From positions 1 to 33,660 of the forward strand of contig JAEUHP010000109.1 in assembly GCA_016795295.1 (NCBI GenBank): a DNA stretch of 33,660 nucleotides, in the 5' to 3' direction. Position 1 is the first letter of the stretch; each line of letters begins with the position of its first letter. This document shows, in pieces, positions 22,945 to 31,283 of the stretch. Source of the DNA: Planctomycetota bacterium. Lineage in GTDB: Bacteria > Planctomycetota > UBA1135 > UBA2386. Both the position numbers and the translations under genes were made by a program. The notes under the pieces are model-generated. The model was not told the DNA's origin. It searched no databases and worked only from the letters and a program-made list of their open reading frames with translations.

Positions 22945-24354
22945 TCAGACGCGGAAGCCGCTGGCGCCGGCGAGCCCGTCGCCGAGCCGCTGCCAGCGAC
23001 CGCGCAGTTCGCAGCGCCACAACACCCACAGCCCCCCGGCACCACCGACCGCGAGCTGCGCCAGCAGCCACGGCAGACCGCCGGCCCCCGGCACCAAACA
23101 CGGCAGCGCGGCACCGGCGGCGGTGGCCAGAGCCGCGAGCAGCGGCGCCGTGAGCCAGCGGCGATGGCCGACCAGCAACTCGGCGCGCAGGGCGAACAGC
23201 GATCCCGCCAGATAGACCGCGTGCGCCGCAGCGAACCCACCCGCAGCCAGTTCGCCGGCCCCCGGGGCGGCGAGCCAAGCCCACCAAGCCAACTGCAACA
23301 CGGCAGGCCCGAGCAAGCCGAGCGCGTAGGCGCGGTCGCGGCCGGCCGCGAGCAGCGCGTGGCTGCACTGCCAACCGAGGTGCAACAACACACTGCCGGC
23401 GAGCCAGAGCCGCAGCACCGGTGCGGTCGCACGGTGCTCGGGACCGAACCAGGCACAGAGTGGTTCGGCCACCACCAGCCCCCCGGCGAGGACCGGCAGC
23501 GCGGCGAACGCCGTGGCGCGCAACGCCGCCCGCACCGTGGCGACCCGGTCGCCCCCCACCGGCGCCCGCAGCAGGTGCGGCAGCAGCAACCGGACCAGCT
23601 GCGCCGAGGGCAGCAAGGCCGCCGCACCGAGGCGCTGCGCCAGTGCGTACCCGCCGGCCGCGGCATCGCCGAACCACAGCGCGACGAACCACACGTCGCC
23701 GGCGGCGAGCACTTCGTGGGCGGCTTGGCCGAGCCCGACCAGTGGGTTGGGGCGCACTGACGCCGGGAACGGCAGGGGGCTGCGCGGCAGCGCCGCCGCG
23801 GTGTGCAGCACGCCCAGTGCGTAGAGGCTGCGGCACCCGAGCGCAATCGCCACCAGTGGCCACAGTTCGCCACCGCCGCAGGCGAGCCAGACGGCGACCA
23901 GCGCCAACTGCAGCGCGGCGGCTGTGGTCTCGAGGCCGACTTCGCGCCGCGCCAAGCCCATGGCGTCGAACAACAGCTTGCCGTCGCAGGCCAGCGGCAG
24001 CGCCAACAGCAGGCTCAGAGTCCAGAACCACGGTGCGGCGGTGCCGGTCCAGGCCCACAGCAGGGCGGGCACCAGCAGGGCACCGGTGTTGCGCAGGCGG
24101 GTGCGCAGCGCCAAGCGCAGCAGCGGCCCGGCGAACTGCGGCGCCCTCGCCATCTCGCGCGTCAGCACGAGGCGCACCGGGGCCCCCGCGAGCACGGCGA
24201 GCAGGCCGGCGATGGCGAGGCCTTGGGCGTAGACGCCGAGCTGGGCCAGCGGCAGCGCCCGGCCGACCAGCGCGAACGCCGCAAGCTGCAACAGACGCTG
24301 GCCGAGGGCGGACAGCCCGAACAGAACCAGCGTGCTGCGGACCCGATGCGCCAC
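22945..24354 (-). CDS. polysaccharide flippase-like membrane protein (MOP superfamily)
   Basis: A 469-residue, very hydrophobic inner-membrane protein with about twelve to fourteen predicted helices, starting at GTG 24354. The layout resembles Wzx/MATE-type (MOP superfamily) lipid-linked oligosaccharide flippases. The N-terminal helix pair STLVLFGLSALGQRLLQLAA is followed by LPLAQLGVYAQGLAIAGLLA, the 'G.YA' segment common in this group. The middle has VLAAGDVWFVALWFGDAAAGGYALAQRL, again family-like. No glycosyltransferase or polymerase genes surround it, so the substrate cannot be guessed. It lies 66 bases downstream of hflC on the same strand. Its stop converges with the small Cys/His gene over 43 bases. 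The superfamily call is fairly sure; the transport role is inferred. Confidence 0.75.
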   Translation of the reverse strand: MAHRVRSTLVLFGLSALGQRLLQLAAFALVGRALPLAQLGVYAQGLAIAGLLAVLAGAPVRLVLTREMARAPQFAGPLLRLALRTRLRNTGALLVPALLWAWTGTAAPWFWTLSLLLALPLACDGKLLFDAMGLARREVGLETTAAALQLALVAVWLACGGGELWPLVAIALGCRSLYALGVLHTAAALPRSPLPFPASVRPNPLVGLGQAAHEVLAAGDVWFVALWFGDAAAGGYALAQRLGAAALLPSAQLVRLLLPHLLRAPVGGDRVATVRAALRATAFAALPVLAGGLVVAEPLCAWFGPEHRATAPVLRLWLAGSVLLHLGWQCSHALLAAGRDRAYALGLLGPAVLQLAWWAWLAAPGAGELAAGGFAAAHAVYLAGSLFALRAELLVGHRRWLTAPLLAALATAAGAALPCLVPGAGGLPWLLAQLAVGGAGGLWVLWRCELRGRWQRLGDGLAGASGFRV

Positions 24355-24420
24355 ACCTTGCCATCGGCAGTTCGGGCCCCGGCGGTGAAGAGCCCGTGCG
24401 CCCGCCCGGCCGCGCCGCCG

Positions 24421-25368
24421 TCAGCGCGGCGGGGCGCCCTTCAGCCAGCGGAACACTTCGCTGTCGGTCGACAGCACCACGTTGGTGCCGGCCAGCACCG
24501 CGCGGTAGGTGTCCATGGTCTTCAAGAACGAGAACAGCGCCCGGGACTCGGGGCTCTGGTCGTAGGCCTCGGCATAGATACGGGTCGCCTCGGCATCGGC
24601 AGTGCCGCGCAGCTCCTGCACCTTGGAATAGGCTTCGGACTCGATGCGGCGCAGTTCGCGCTCCTTCCGGCCGAGGATGCGCGCCGCCTCGCCTTCGCCC
24701 TCGCTGCGGAACCGCTGCGCGATCTGCAGGCGCTCGCTGGTCATGCGCTGGTAGATGCGCGGCAGCACGTCGGAGTTGTAGTTGACGCGCTTGACCCGCA
24801 CGTCGAGCAGTTCGATGCCGAGCGGCGCCAACTTCGGCGCGGCGGCGGCGAACACGTCCTTCTCCAGTTCGATGCGGCCGCGTTTGGCCGGCAGCAGCAC
24901 GACGGTGGCCTGCAGCTGCCGCTGCACCTCGGCGGGCAAGGCGCGGTTCTTGTCGCTGCGCACGATCTCGATCAGCTCGTGGGCCGCCACGGCGGTACGC
25001 ACTTCGCTGCCGAGGATGTCTTCGAGCCGCGAGTGGGCGCTGCGTTCGTCGCGCAGCGCCACGAAGTAGGCCGCCGGGTCGCCGATGCGCCACCGGCTGA
25101 AGGTGTCGACCGAGATGTAGGTCTTGTCCTTGGTCGGCATCGCGGTCGCCGGCCCGTCGAACTCGAGCACGCGCTTGTCGAGCACGTGCACCTCCTGCAC
25201 GAACGGGGTCTTCCAGTGCAGACCCGGGGTCGTGATCGGCGCACCGACCGGCCGCCCGAACTGGGTCAGGATCACGATCTCGGTCTCGCGCACGGTGAAC
25301 AGCGCGCCGCTCATCAGCAGCAGCACGAACAAGGTGAGCACCGACAGCAATACGAACCGAAGGTTCAC
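24421..25368 (-). CDS. hflC: SPFH-domain membrane protease regulator HflC
   Basis: A 315-residue inner-membrane protein whose partner is HflK; in E. coli the HflKC complex surrounds and modulates the FtsH protease. The GTG start at 25368 overlaps the hflK stop (GTGA). An N-terminal membrane helix (VLLSVLTLFVLLLMSGALF) is followed by the SPFH/band-7 domain: VRETEIVILTQFGRPVG, PGLHWKTPF and DKRVLEFDGPA. The HflC-specific block is VRVKRVNYNSDVLPRIYQRM, TSERLQIAQRFRSEGEGEA and a coiled coil to ATRIYAEAYDQSPE. The C-terminal FLKTMDTYRAVLAGTNVVLS is also typical. The length is near the family norm (about 330). Confidence 0.94.
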   Translation of the reverse strand: MNLRFVLLSVLTLFVLLLMSGALFTVRETEIVILTQFGRPVGAPITTPGLHWKTPFVQEVHVLDKRVLEFDGPATAMPTKDKTYISVDTFSRWRIGDPAAYFVALRDERSAHSRLEDILGSEVRTAVAAHELIEIVRSDKNRALPAEVQRQLQATVVLLPAKRGRIELEKDVFAAAAPKLAPLGIELLDVRVKRVNYNSDVLPRIYQRMTSERLQIAQRFRSEGEGEAARILGRKERELRRIESEAYSKVQELRGTADAEATRIYAEAYDQSPESRALFSFLKTMDTYRAVLAGTNVVLSTDSEVFRWLKGAPPR

Positions 25369-26345
25369 TTGCGCACCTCCGGCAGCGGCGCGGCCCCCGG
25401 CAGCATCGGCAGCAGCTGCGTGACCTTCTCGTCGACCACCCAGGTGCTGCGCAGCTGCGGCAGCACTTCCTTCATGGTCTCCAGGTAGAGGCGCTTCTGC
25501 GTCACTTCGGGCGCCTTGCGGTATTCGGCCAGCACCGACGCGAACGCCGCGGCGTCGCCGCGCGCTTCGTTGACGCGCTTCAACCGATAGCCCTCGGCTT
25601 CGCTGAGGCGCTGCTCGGCCTCGCCCGCGGCCCGCGGCACCACCTTGTTGTACTCGCCGTTGGCGATGTTGATCATGTTCTCGCGATCCTGCTGGGCCTT
25701 GTTCACTTCGTGGAACGACGCCTGCACGGCCTCTGGCGGATCGACGTTCTTCAGCTGCAACTGGTCGATGCCGATGCCGAGCTGGTAGTTGGCCGCCAGC
25801 GCACGCAGACGTGCCATGGCGGTCGCCTCGATCTCGCCGCGACCGACGGTGATGACTTCGTCGACGGTGCGGTCGCCGACCACTTCGCGCATCGCCGCCT
25901 CGCTGAGGTCGCGCAGGGTCTGGCCGGCGTCGCGCACGTGGAACAGGTAGAGGCGCGGGTCTTCGACGTGGTACTGGACGATCCACTCGACCAGCACGGC
26001 GCTGAGGTCGCCGGTGACCATGCTGCGTTCGGCCGCCGGTTCTTCGCTGGGCTGGTCGGGATTGGTCCAGCGCTCCTGCGCCGGGAACCCGAACTCGAGC
26101 TTCATCTGGCGCTTCACCGGGACCAGGGACACGTCGTCGATGCCGAACGGCAGTTTCCAGTGCAGGCCGGGCTGAGCCGTGGTGTGGTAGGCACCGAAGC
26201 GCAGCACCACGCCGACGGCGTCGGCCGGCACGGTGTAGTAGAGGCTGAACAGGCCGAACAGGAGCAGGAGGGCTGGAATCAGCCAGAGCAGGCGCAGGCC
26301 GCGCGGCAGGGACGGACCGTCGAGGACCAGGGTCGGGCGGGTCAT
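25365..26345 (-). CDS. hflK: SPFH-domain membrane protease regulator HflK
   Basis: A 326-residue partner of HflC, starting at ATG 26345 (MTRPTL). One membrane helix (LLWLIPALLLLFGLFSLYYT, ~19-38) leads into the SPFH domain (VPADAVGVVLRFGAY, PGLHWKLPFGID). Then follow VEWIVQYHVEDPRLYLFHV, GDRTVDEVITVGR and IGIDQLQLKNVDPPEAVQASFHEV, which are close to HflK. The coiled-coil region ends in a conserved RLYLETMKEVLPQ. The Gly/Pro-rich N-terminal extension of proteobacterial HflK is missing, which accounts for the shorter length. The same reading frame stays open for thousands of bases upstream, but that is a shadow of the Znu genes. Divergent from the porin-like gene, with 144 bases between. Confidence 0.93.
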   Translation of the reverse strand: MTRPTLVLDGPSLPRGLRLLWLIPALLLLFGLFSLYYTVPADAVGVVLRFGAYHTTAQPGLHWKLPFGIDDVSLVPVKRQMKLEFGFPAQERWTNPDQPSEEPAAERSMVTGDLSAVLVEWIVQYHVEDPRLYLFHVRDAGQTLRDLSEAAMREVVGDRTVDEVITVGRGEIEATAMARLRALAANYQLGIGIDQLQLKNVDPPEAVQASFHEVNKAQQDRENMINIANGEYNKVVPRAAGEAEQRLSEAEGYRLKRVNEARGDAAAFASVLAEYRKAPEVTQKRLYLETMKEVLPQLRSTWVVDEKVTQLLPMLPGAAPLPEVRK

Positions 26346-26489
26346 GGCAGCGCATTGGGTACGGCAACCCTGGCGCGGCGCAAGGCGGATCCGGGAATCA
26401 TGGCGGAGACACGCCGCCCCCCACCGATCCATGGCGTCAGGCCAGAATTCCGGGAACCCGCGGGCACCGAGCGGCACTGGACTCGTGCC

Positions 26490-27899
26490 ATGCTGCGCCA
26501 GACTCACCTCCTGCCCATCAGCCTCGTCCCGTGTTTGGCCGCCTTGCCAGCACAGGAACCACGGCCGCAGGATCCACCCGCGCAGGCCCCGAGCCCAGGG
26601 CCTGCGACCCGGCGCCAAGCTTTGGAACGCGCGGCTCAGAGCCTGCCGCCGGCCACCCCCGATCAGGGCGCGATGCCGATTCCCGCCCGGGCGCCGTTCC
26701 AGAACGGCGGCGGCCTGCCGGGCCCCCTGACGCAGCTCGACGTCAGTGTGGACCTGTTGACGGCCCTCGGCCACTCGAGCGCCCGCGACGGCGAACTGCG
26801 GCAGCTGCAAGGTGGCATGCACGACCCGCGCAAGCGCGGCTTCACCCTCCAGCAGGCCGAGCTGCAGATCAACGGCGCTGTCGATCCGTACTTCCGCGGC
26901 CAGTTCGTTTTGGTCTCGGCCCTGGAGCCGGACGAAGGCGAGACGATCGTCGAAGTCGAAGAGGCCTGGTTGACCACCCAGAATCTGCCCTACAACCTGC
27001 AGGTCAAGGCCGGACACTACCTCACCGAGTTCGGCCGCATGAACCCGGTGCACCCGCACGCCTGGGACTTCCAAGACCAGCCGGTCATGCTGTCGCGCCT
27101 GTTCGGTCCGGATGGACTGCGTTCCCCTGGGGCACGCGTGTCGTACCTGGCGCCCACTCCGACCTATCTCGAGTTCTATCTGGGTGCCCAGAACGCCAAC
27201 GGCGAGACCCTGGAGAGCTTCCACGCCAACGATGAAGTGTACGAAGAGCGCGGCATCGGCGGGCGCTTCCTCGACGAGGATGCACGCCAGCGGCTCGGGC
27301 TCGGCGACCTCATGTGGCAAGGGCGGATCGCCACGGCGATGGACTTCGACGCGGCGAACACGCTCGCCGGCGGCGTCTCGGCACTGTTCGGCCCCAATGC
27401 CACCGGCCCCAATGCCGACACCACCATTCTGGGCGCCGATGTGATGTATCGGTGGCGCCCGGTCGACAACCGGCGCGGCTATCCGTTCTTCAAGGTGCAG
27501 GCCGAGTTCTTGGCGCGTCGTTTCGACGCAGCCCAGCAACAGGACACGTCCGACCCGCTGAACCCGATCGATCTGCCCAGCACCACGCTTCGCGACTACG
27601 GTGCCTACCTCTACGTGGTCTACGGCTTCGCGGTGGGCTGGGCAGTGGGCTTGCGTGGCGAGTTCGCCACTGGCAGCGGTGCCAGCTATCTGGGCGGCGG
27701 GGACTTCGCCCGCGCCGACGACCCGTTCCGCTGCAACCGCACCAGGATCTCGCCCATGCTGTCGTACCAGACCTCGGAGTACTCGCGGCTGCGCCTGCAG
27801 TACAACTACGATCGCAGCGACCATCTCGACGACCCGGTACACTCGGTGTGGCTCGGCTTCGAGATCTTGATGGGCCCGCATCCGCCGCACGCCTACTGA
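26490..27899 (+). CDS. outer-membrane porin-like beta-barrel protein linked to zinc uptake
   Basis: A 469-residue exported protein. ATG 26490 gives a signal sequence (MLRQTHLLPISLVPCLAALPAQ), whereas the in-frame ATG 26400 would bury it. A Pro/Ala/Gln-rich linker (~25-75) precedes a region of alternating hydrophobic and aromatic strands, such as YFRGQFVLVSAL, YNLQVKAGHYLTEFGRMNPVHPHAWDF, YGAYLYVVYGFAVGWAVGLRGEFATG and YSRLRLQYNYDRSD. It ends in an aromatic-terminated strand (HSVWLGFEILMGPH ... AY). This is the pattern of a phosphate-selective-porin-like barrel. The gene leads directly into znuA (30-42 bases apart), so a role in bringing zinc or its chelates across the outer membrane is likely. 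No TonB box or plug domain was recognised. The function is an inference from position. Confidence 0.75.
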   Translation: MLRQTHLLPISLVPCLAALPAQEPRPQDPPAQAPSPGPATRRQALERAAQSLPPATPDQGAMPIPARAPFQNGGGLPGPLTQLDVSVDLLTALGHSSARDGELRQLQGGMHDPRKRGFTLQQAELQINGAVDPYFRGQFVLVSALEPDEGETIVEVEEAWLTTQNLPYNLQVKAGHYLTEFGRMNPVHPHAWDFQDQPVMLSRLFGPDGLRSPGARVSYLAPTPTYLEFYLGAQNANGETLESFHANDEVYEERGIGGRFLDEDARQRLGLGDLMWQGRIATAMDFDAANTLAGGVSALFGPNATGPNADTTILGADVMYRWRPVDNRRGYPFFKVQAEFLARRFDAAQQQDTSDPLNPIDLPSTTLRDYGAYLYVVYGFAVGWAVGLRGEFATGSGASYLGGGDFARADDPFRCNRTRISPMLSYQTSEYSRLRLQYNYDRSDHLDDPVHSVWLGFEILMGPHPPHAY

Positions 27900-27929
27900 T
27901 CCAGTCCGATTTCCGCCGCATCCGGTCCC

Positions 27930-29012
27930 ATGCCGAATCCCATGCACGCGTTCCGTTTCCTCCCGCAGGCGGCCCTGTGCCTGGCAGCCTTGCTGCCAAC
28001 GTGCGCGGCTGCGACCCAGCAGCTGCCCCGCCACAACGTGGTCGCGGCGACCCCCGACCTCGGGGCGCTGTGCCGGGCGATCGGCGGCGAACACGTCACC
28101 GTGACCACGTTCGTCGTGGGCCCGCAGGACCCACACTACCTCGATGCCCGCCCCAGCATGCTCTACGCCTTGCAGAAGGCCGAGCTGCTGGTGTTCTTGG
28201 GGCGCGAACTGGAAGGCGGCTGGCTGCCGGTGCTGATCAACAACGGCCGCAACCCGGTGACCCAGGCTGGACAGTTGGGCCACCTCGACTGCAGCAGCGC
28301 GGTGCGCGCTCTCGGTGTGCCCCAGTCCGGGACCAACCGCAGCGCCGGCGACATCCACGCGGCCGGCAATCCACACTACCTGCTCGACCCGTTGTGCGGT
28401 CTGCAGGTGGCGGAACTGCTGCGCAACCGGATGGCGGCGCTGTGGCCCGCCGAGCGGGACGCGTTCACCGCGAACTTCGCCGCGTTTCGGCAACGCCTCG
28501 CAACAGCCATGGTCGGCCCCGAGTTGGCGAAGGCCTACGAATACGCCGCCGAATCGCTGGCGCAGGCGTACGGCAACGGCACGCTGCTCGATGTGCTGAA
28601 GGAGCAAGGCGACCTGCAGCGGCTGGGCGGCTGGTTCGCGCAGGTGGCGCCCCTGCGCGACCGCGCCTTGGTCGTCGACCACGATCTGTGGCCCTACTTC
28701 GCCGAACGCTTCGGCTTCCGGTTGTTCGGCTACCTCGAACCGAAGCCGGGCATGACGCCGTCGTCCGCGCACCTCGAACAACTGGCGAAGCGCATGCGCG
28801 ACGGCCAAGTGCACGTGTTGCTCGCCTCCTCCTACTTTCCCCTGCAGTATGCGCAGGCCCTGCAGAAACTCGTGCCGGTGACGGTGGCGGAGGTGGCCCA
28901 CCAACCCGGCGCCCGGCCTGGCACCGACGACTACCACGCCTTCCTCGACTACAATGTTCGCACCGTGGTGGCGGCGTTCGCCGCCGCCGATCGGCCTGCT
29001 GCAGGCCGCTGA
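27930..29012 (+). CDS. znuA: zinc ABC transporter, periplasmic binding protein
   Basis: A 360-residue substrate-binding protein of the TroA/cluster 9 family. It has a signal peptide (cleavage near CAAA) and is encoded just ahead of the transporter ATPase. Metal ligands visible: His69 in DPHYLDARPS, His149 in GNPHYLLDP, His251 in VVDHDLWPYF and an Asp (333/334) in GTDDY. The third His, where manganese binders such as PsaA have Glu, supports zinc. The His-rich loop of E. coli ZnuA is absent, with only the short GVPQSGTNRSAGDIH in its place. ATG 27942 (MHAFRF) is an alternative start. It delivers Zn2+ to ZnuB in the inner membrane. Confidence 0.9.
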   Translation: MPNPMHAFRFLPQAALCLAALLPTCAAATQQLPRHNVVAATPDLGALCRAIGGEHVTVTTFVVGPQDPHYLDARPSMLYALQKAELLVFLGRELEGGWLPVLINNGRNPVTQAGQLGHLDCSSAVRALGVPQSGTNRSAGDIHAAGNPHYLLDPLCGLQVAELLRNRMAALWPAERDAFTANFAAFRQRLATAMVGPELAKAYEYAAESLAQAYGNGTLLDVLKEQGDLQRLGGWFAQVAPLRDRALVVDHDLWPYFAERFGFRLFGYLEPKPGMTPSSAHLEQLAKRMRDGQVHVLLASSYFPLQYAQALQKLVPVTVAEVAHQPGARPGTDDYHAFLDYNVRTVVAAFAAADRPAAGR

Positions 29013-29024
29013 CCGCGAACTTTG

Positions 29025-29723
29025 GTGACCGCCACCGCCTCTCCGAGCCAAGCCCTGCTGGGCGCCGAGCACCTGTGCTGCGGCCGTGGCACCGACGTGC
29101 TCACCGACGTCACCTGGCACGTGTTCCCAGGGGAGTTCTGGTGCGTGTTCGGCCCGAACGGCGCCGGCAAGTCGACCCTGATCGCCACGCTGCTCGGCCT
29201 CTTGCCGGCGCGGGGGGGCGCGGTGCTGCCGGTGGCGCGCGGCGACCGCGGTCGCCTGGGCTATGTGCCCCAGCAGCAGCGCTTCGACCTGCCCCTGCCG
29301 ATCACCGTCGCCGAGTTCGTGGCCCTCGGCCTCGACCGCCGCGGCTCCCGCGCCGAGGTCCAAGCCCAGGTAGGCGCCGCCTTGCCTCTGCTCGGGCTCA
29401 CGGAACTCGCTCACCGCCGTGTGCAAGACCTGTCGCTCGGACAGCAGCGGCGCGTGCTGGTCGCCAGGGCGCTGGCACGGCGGCCGCAACTCCTGGTCCT
29501 GGACGAGCCCTTGGCGAATCTCGACGAGGACGGCGCCGAACGCCTGCTGGCCGACTTGGTGCGGCTGCGCCGCGAAGACGGCTTGGCCGTGGTCCTGGTG
29601 ACGCACGAACAGCACCGCGCCAGGTCGGTCGCATCCCACCTCCTCAGACTCGAAGGTGGCCGGGTGTACACCGAACGCGCCGGCGCGGTGCCCTTGGCCG
29701 CTGGCCACGGGAGCCGCGGATGA
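29025..29723 (+). CDS. znuC: zinc ABC transporter, ATP-binding protein
   Basis: A 232-residue ABC ATPase that powers the ZnuB channel. Walker A is GPNGAGKST, preceded by the WCVF strand. The Q-loop is in YVPQQQRFD, followed by LPLPITVAEFVALGL, typical for metal-type ABC ATPases (VxxFVxLG). The signature is LSLGQQRR, Walker B is LLVLDEPLANLD and the H-loop His is in VVLVTHEQH. The start is GTG 29025; TTG 29022 directly before it is possible. It follows znuA by twelve bases. Its stop TGA (29721-29723) overlaps the znuB start as ATGA, showing coupled translation. Confidence 0.92.
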   Translation: MTATASPSQALLGAEHLCCGRGTDVLTDVTWHVFPGEFWCVFGPNGAGKSTLIATLLGLLPARGGAVLPVARGDRGRLGYVPQQQRFDLPLPITVAEFVALGLDRRGSRAEVQAQVGAALPLLGLTELAHRRVQDLSLGQQRRVLVARALARRPQLLVLDEPLANLDEDGAERLLADLVRLRREDGLAVVLVTHEQHRARSVASHLLRLEGGRVYTERAGAVPLAAGHGSRG

Positions 29724-30586
29724 TGCTGGGGCGGATGATGCTGGGACAAGCGGGCGAGTGGTGGCCGGCGTGGGACCTGTTCGGCGATGCCATCCTGGTC
29801 GGCACCATGTTGGCGATCGTGCTGCCACTCGGGGGCGTGTTGCTGGTGCTGCGCCAGCAGATGTTCGTCGCCGCGGCCATCGGCCAGGCGGCCACGCTCG
29901 GAGTGGCGCTGGCACTGGCCTGCGGCCTGGGTTCGGCGCACGCCTTGACGCATGGAGCTGGACGCGGCGCCGCGCTGGCGTGCGCGTGCGCGGCAGCAGC
30001 CGTGACGGCCATCGCGGCACTGCGGGCGCTCTCGGTGCGCCAATCGACCCTGGAAAACCGCAGCGCCTGGACGTTCCTGATCTCGGGCAGTGTCGCCATG
30101 CTGCTGCTCGACGGCGTGCCGCACGGCCCCCAGGCAGTGCAGCAGTTGTTCCTGTCGTCGCTGCTGACGGTGGCACCCGGGGAAGTCGGGATGGTGGCGG
30201 TCGGCGCTGCACTGACCTTGGGCGCGGCCGCGCGCTCCCGTCGGCTGCTGCTCTGGGCGATCGATCCCACCACCGCGGCGGCCCACGGCGCCCACTTGGT
30301 CGCCCACGACGTGGTGGTCGGCGCTCTGCTGGGGCTGTGGCTCGGCTGGGCCATCTTCACGGCCGGGCTCTTGTTCACGTTCGGCGCCACGGTGCTGCCG
30401 GTGCTGGCGGCGCGCGCCGCGGCACGATCGCTGCGCGGGGTGCTGGTGCTGGCACCCTTGCTGGGCGGCGGCGGCCAGTGGCTCGCCTTCGTCCTGGCGC
30501 ACCGTCTGGACCTGCCGCCCGCCCAGGTGTTCGTGGCGCTGCAGGGCACGCTGGCCATGGTGGCACGGCTGGTGGCACGGCGCTGA
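29720..30586 (+). CDS. znuB: zinc ABC transporter, permease
   Basis: A 288-residue ABC-3 family inner-membrane permease. ATG 29720 overlaps the znuC stop and has GGGAG six bases upstream. About eight hydrophobic segments follow, with the family landmarks DAILVGTMLAIVLPLGGVLLVL, RQQMFVAAAIGQAATLGVAL, the cytoplasmic LFLSSLLTVAPGEV loop and LFTFGATVLPVLAARAAARS. The ABC-3 type is used for Zn2+, Mn2+ and Fe2+; zinc is inferred here from ZnuA. The alternative second ATG (29723) would remove one residue. It is the last gene of the porin-znuA-znuC-znuB unit and is followed by a nested hairpin. Confidence 0.92.
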   Translation: MMLGRMMLGQAGEWWPAWDLFGDAILVGTMLAIVLPLGGVLLVLRQQMFVAAAIGQAATLGVALALACGLGSAHALTHGAGRGAALACACAAAAVTAIAALRALSVRQSTLENRSAWTFLISGSVAMLLLDGVPHGPQAVQQLFLSSLLTVAPGEVGMVAVGAALTLGAAARSRRLLLWAIDPTTAAAHGAHLVAHDVVVGALLGLWLGWAIFTAGLLFTFGATVLPVLAARAAARSLRGVLVLAPLLGGGGQWLAFVLAHRLDLPPAQVFVALQGTLAMVARLVARR

Positions 30587-30587
30587 C

Positions 30588-30623
30588 GGCCCGCGGGCGG
30601 ACGCGCCATCGCCCCCACGGGCC
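30588..30623. terminator. nested hairpin between convergent znuB and methyltransferase gene
   Basis: Outer stem GGCCCG (30588-30593) with CGGGCC (30618-30623); inner stem GGGCG (30595-30599) with CGCCC (30610-30614) around a 10-base loop. It fills most of the 49-base gap. No T-tract. Confidence 0.45.
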
Positions 30624-30635
30624 CAGGCAACGGCT

Positions 30636-31283
30636 TCAGTCCGGCAGCACCAGCTCCCGCGCCTTCGCCGCCCGGCCCGGATTGCACTCGATGCCCACCG
30701 CCGCGAGCCCCAGTTCGTTCGCTGCCGCCAGCGCCGTGCCCTGGCCACAGAACGGCGCCACCACCGTGCGCACACCCGCGACGTCGCGCAACCACCGCAC
30801 CGCGAAGCGCGCCGCGGCGACACCCATGCCACGCGACCACACTTGCGCGCCGAGCGCCGGCAGCACGTCCGCGCTGGCCGCCGCCACCGGCTCGCGCAGT
30901 TCGCTCGAGAATGCCAGCAAGTGCGCGTAGCCAGGCCGCCCGAACGTCGCCTGGCCCGCCGGCGCCCGGCACACGATCTTGTGCCAGAGCAACCCAGTGC
31001 CCACGGCGCCCGCGGCGGCCTGCAGCAGCGCACTCTTGTCGACCCAGGCCCCGTCGCGTTTCACGTCGGTTTGGTAGAACACTGCCGCGCGCTGCCGCGG
31101 CGTGCTGCGTAGCACCCGTTCGGCCGTGGCCACGAACCACGCCTGCCAGCGCACCGCGTCGCCGTGGCGGAACTCCACCAGATCGGGCAGCGAGGTCAGG
31201 ATGCCACAATCCGGCTCGAGCGGCGCCGCAGCGAGCCAAGCCAGCGCGTCCCCTTCGTGCACCGTGCGCGGCGCGCGCGTCAC
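30636..31283 (-). CDS. SAM-dependent methyltransferase-like protein, target unknown
   Basis: A 215-residue protein starting at GTG 31283, which overlaps the stop of the DUF2459 gene (GTGA). The layout is that of amino-methyltransferases with permuted motifs. The catalytic-motif position near the N terminus reads ILTSLPDLVEF (28-38), where N4/N6 enzymes have (T)SPPY or DPPY. The SAM motif near the C terminus reads VAPFCGQGTALAAANELGLAAVGIE, like DPFCGSGTT. Between them lie AVFYQTDVKRDGAWVDK and LLWHKIVCRAPAG, followed by FGRPGYAHLLAF, blocks that recur in an uncharacterised family as far as I recall. The Pro-Pro-Tyr catalytic box is replaced by Leu-Pro-Asp, so classical DNA methylation is doubtful. 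Target unknown. Confidence 0.75.
   Translation of the reverse strand: MTRAPRTVHEGDALAWLAAAPLEPDCGILTSLPDLVEFRHGDAVRWQAWFVATAERVLRSTPRQRAAVFYQTDVKRDGAWVDKSALLQAAAGAVGTGLLWHKIVCRAPAGQATFGRPGYAHLLAFSSELREPVAAASADVLPALGAQVWSRGMGVAAARFAVRWLRDVAGVRTVVAPFCGQGTALAAANELGLAAVGIECNPGRAAKARELVLPD

Noticed and set aside
26346-26489. Zur operator upstream of the zinc operon
   Set aside because: No AT-rich palindrome resembling known Zur sites was found by eye; absence is not conclusive.
26346-30212. Very long minus-strand extension in frame with hflK
   Set aside because: It lies opposite the porin and znu genes, has no recognisable domain, and HflK has a family-like ATG start at 26345.
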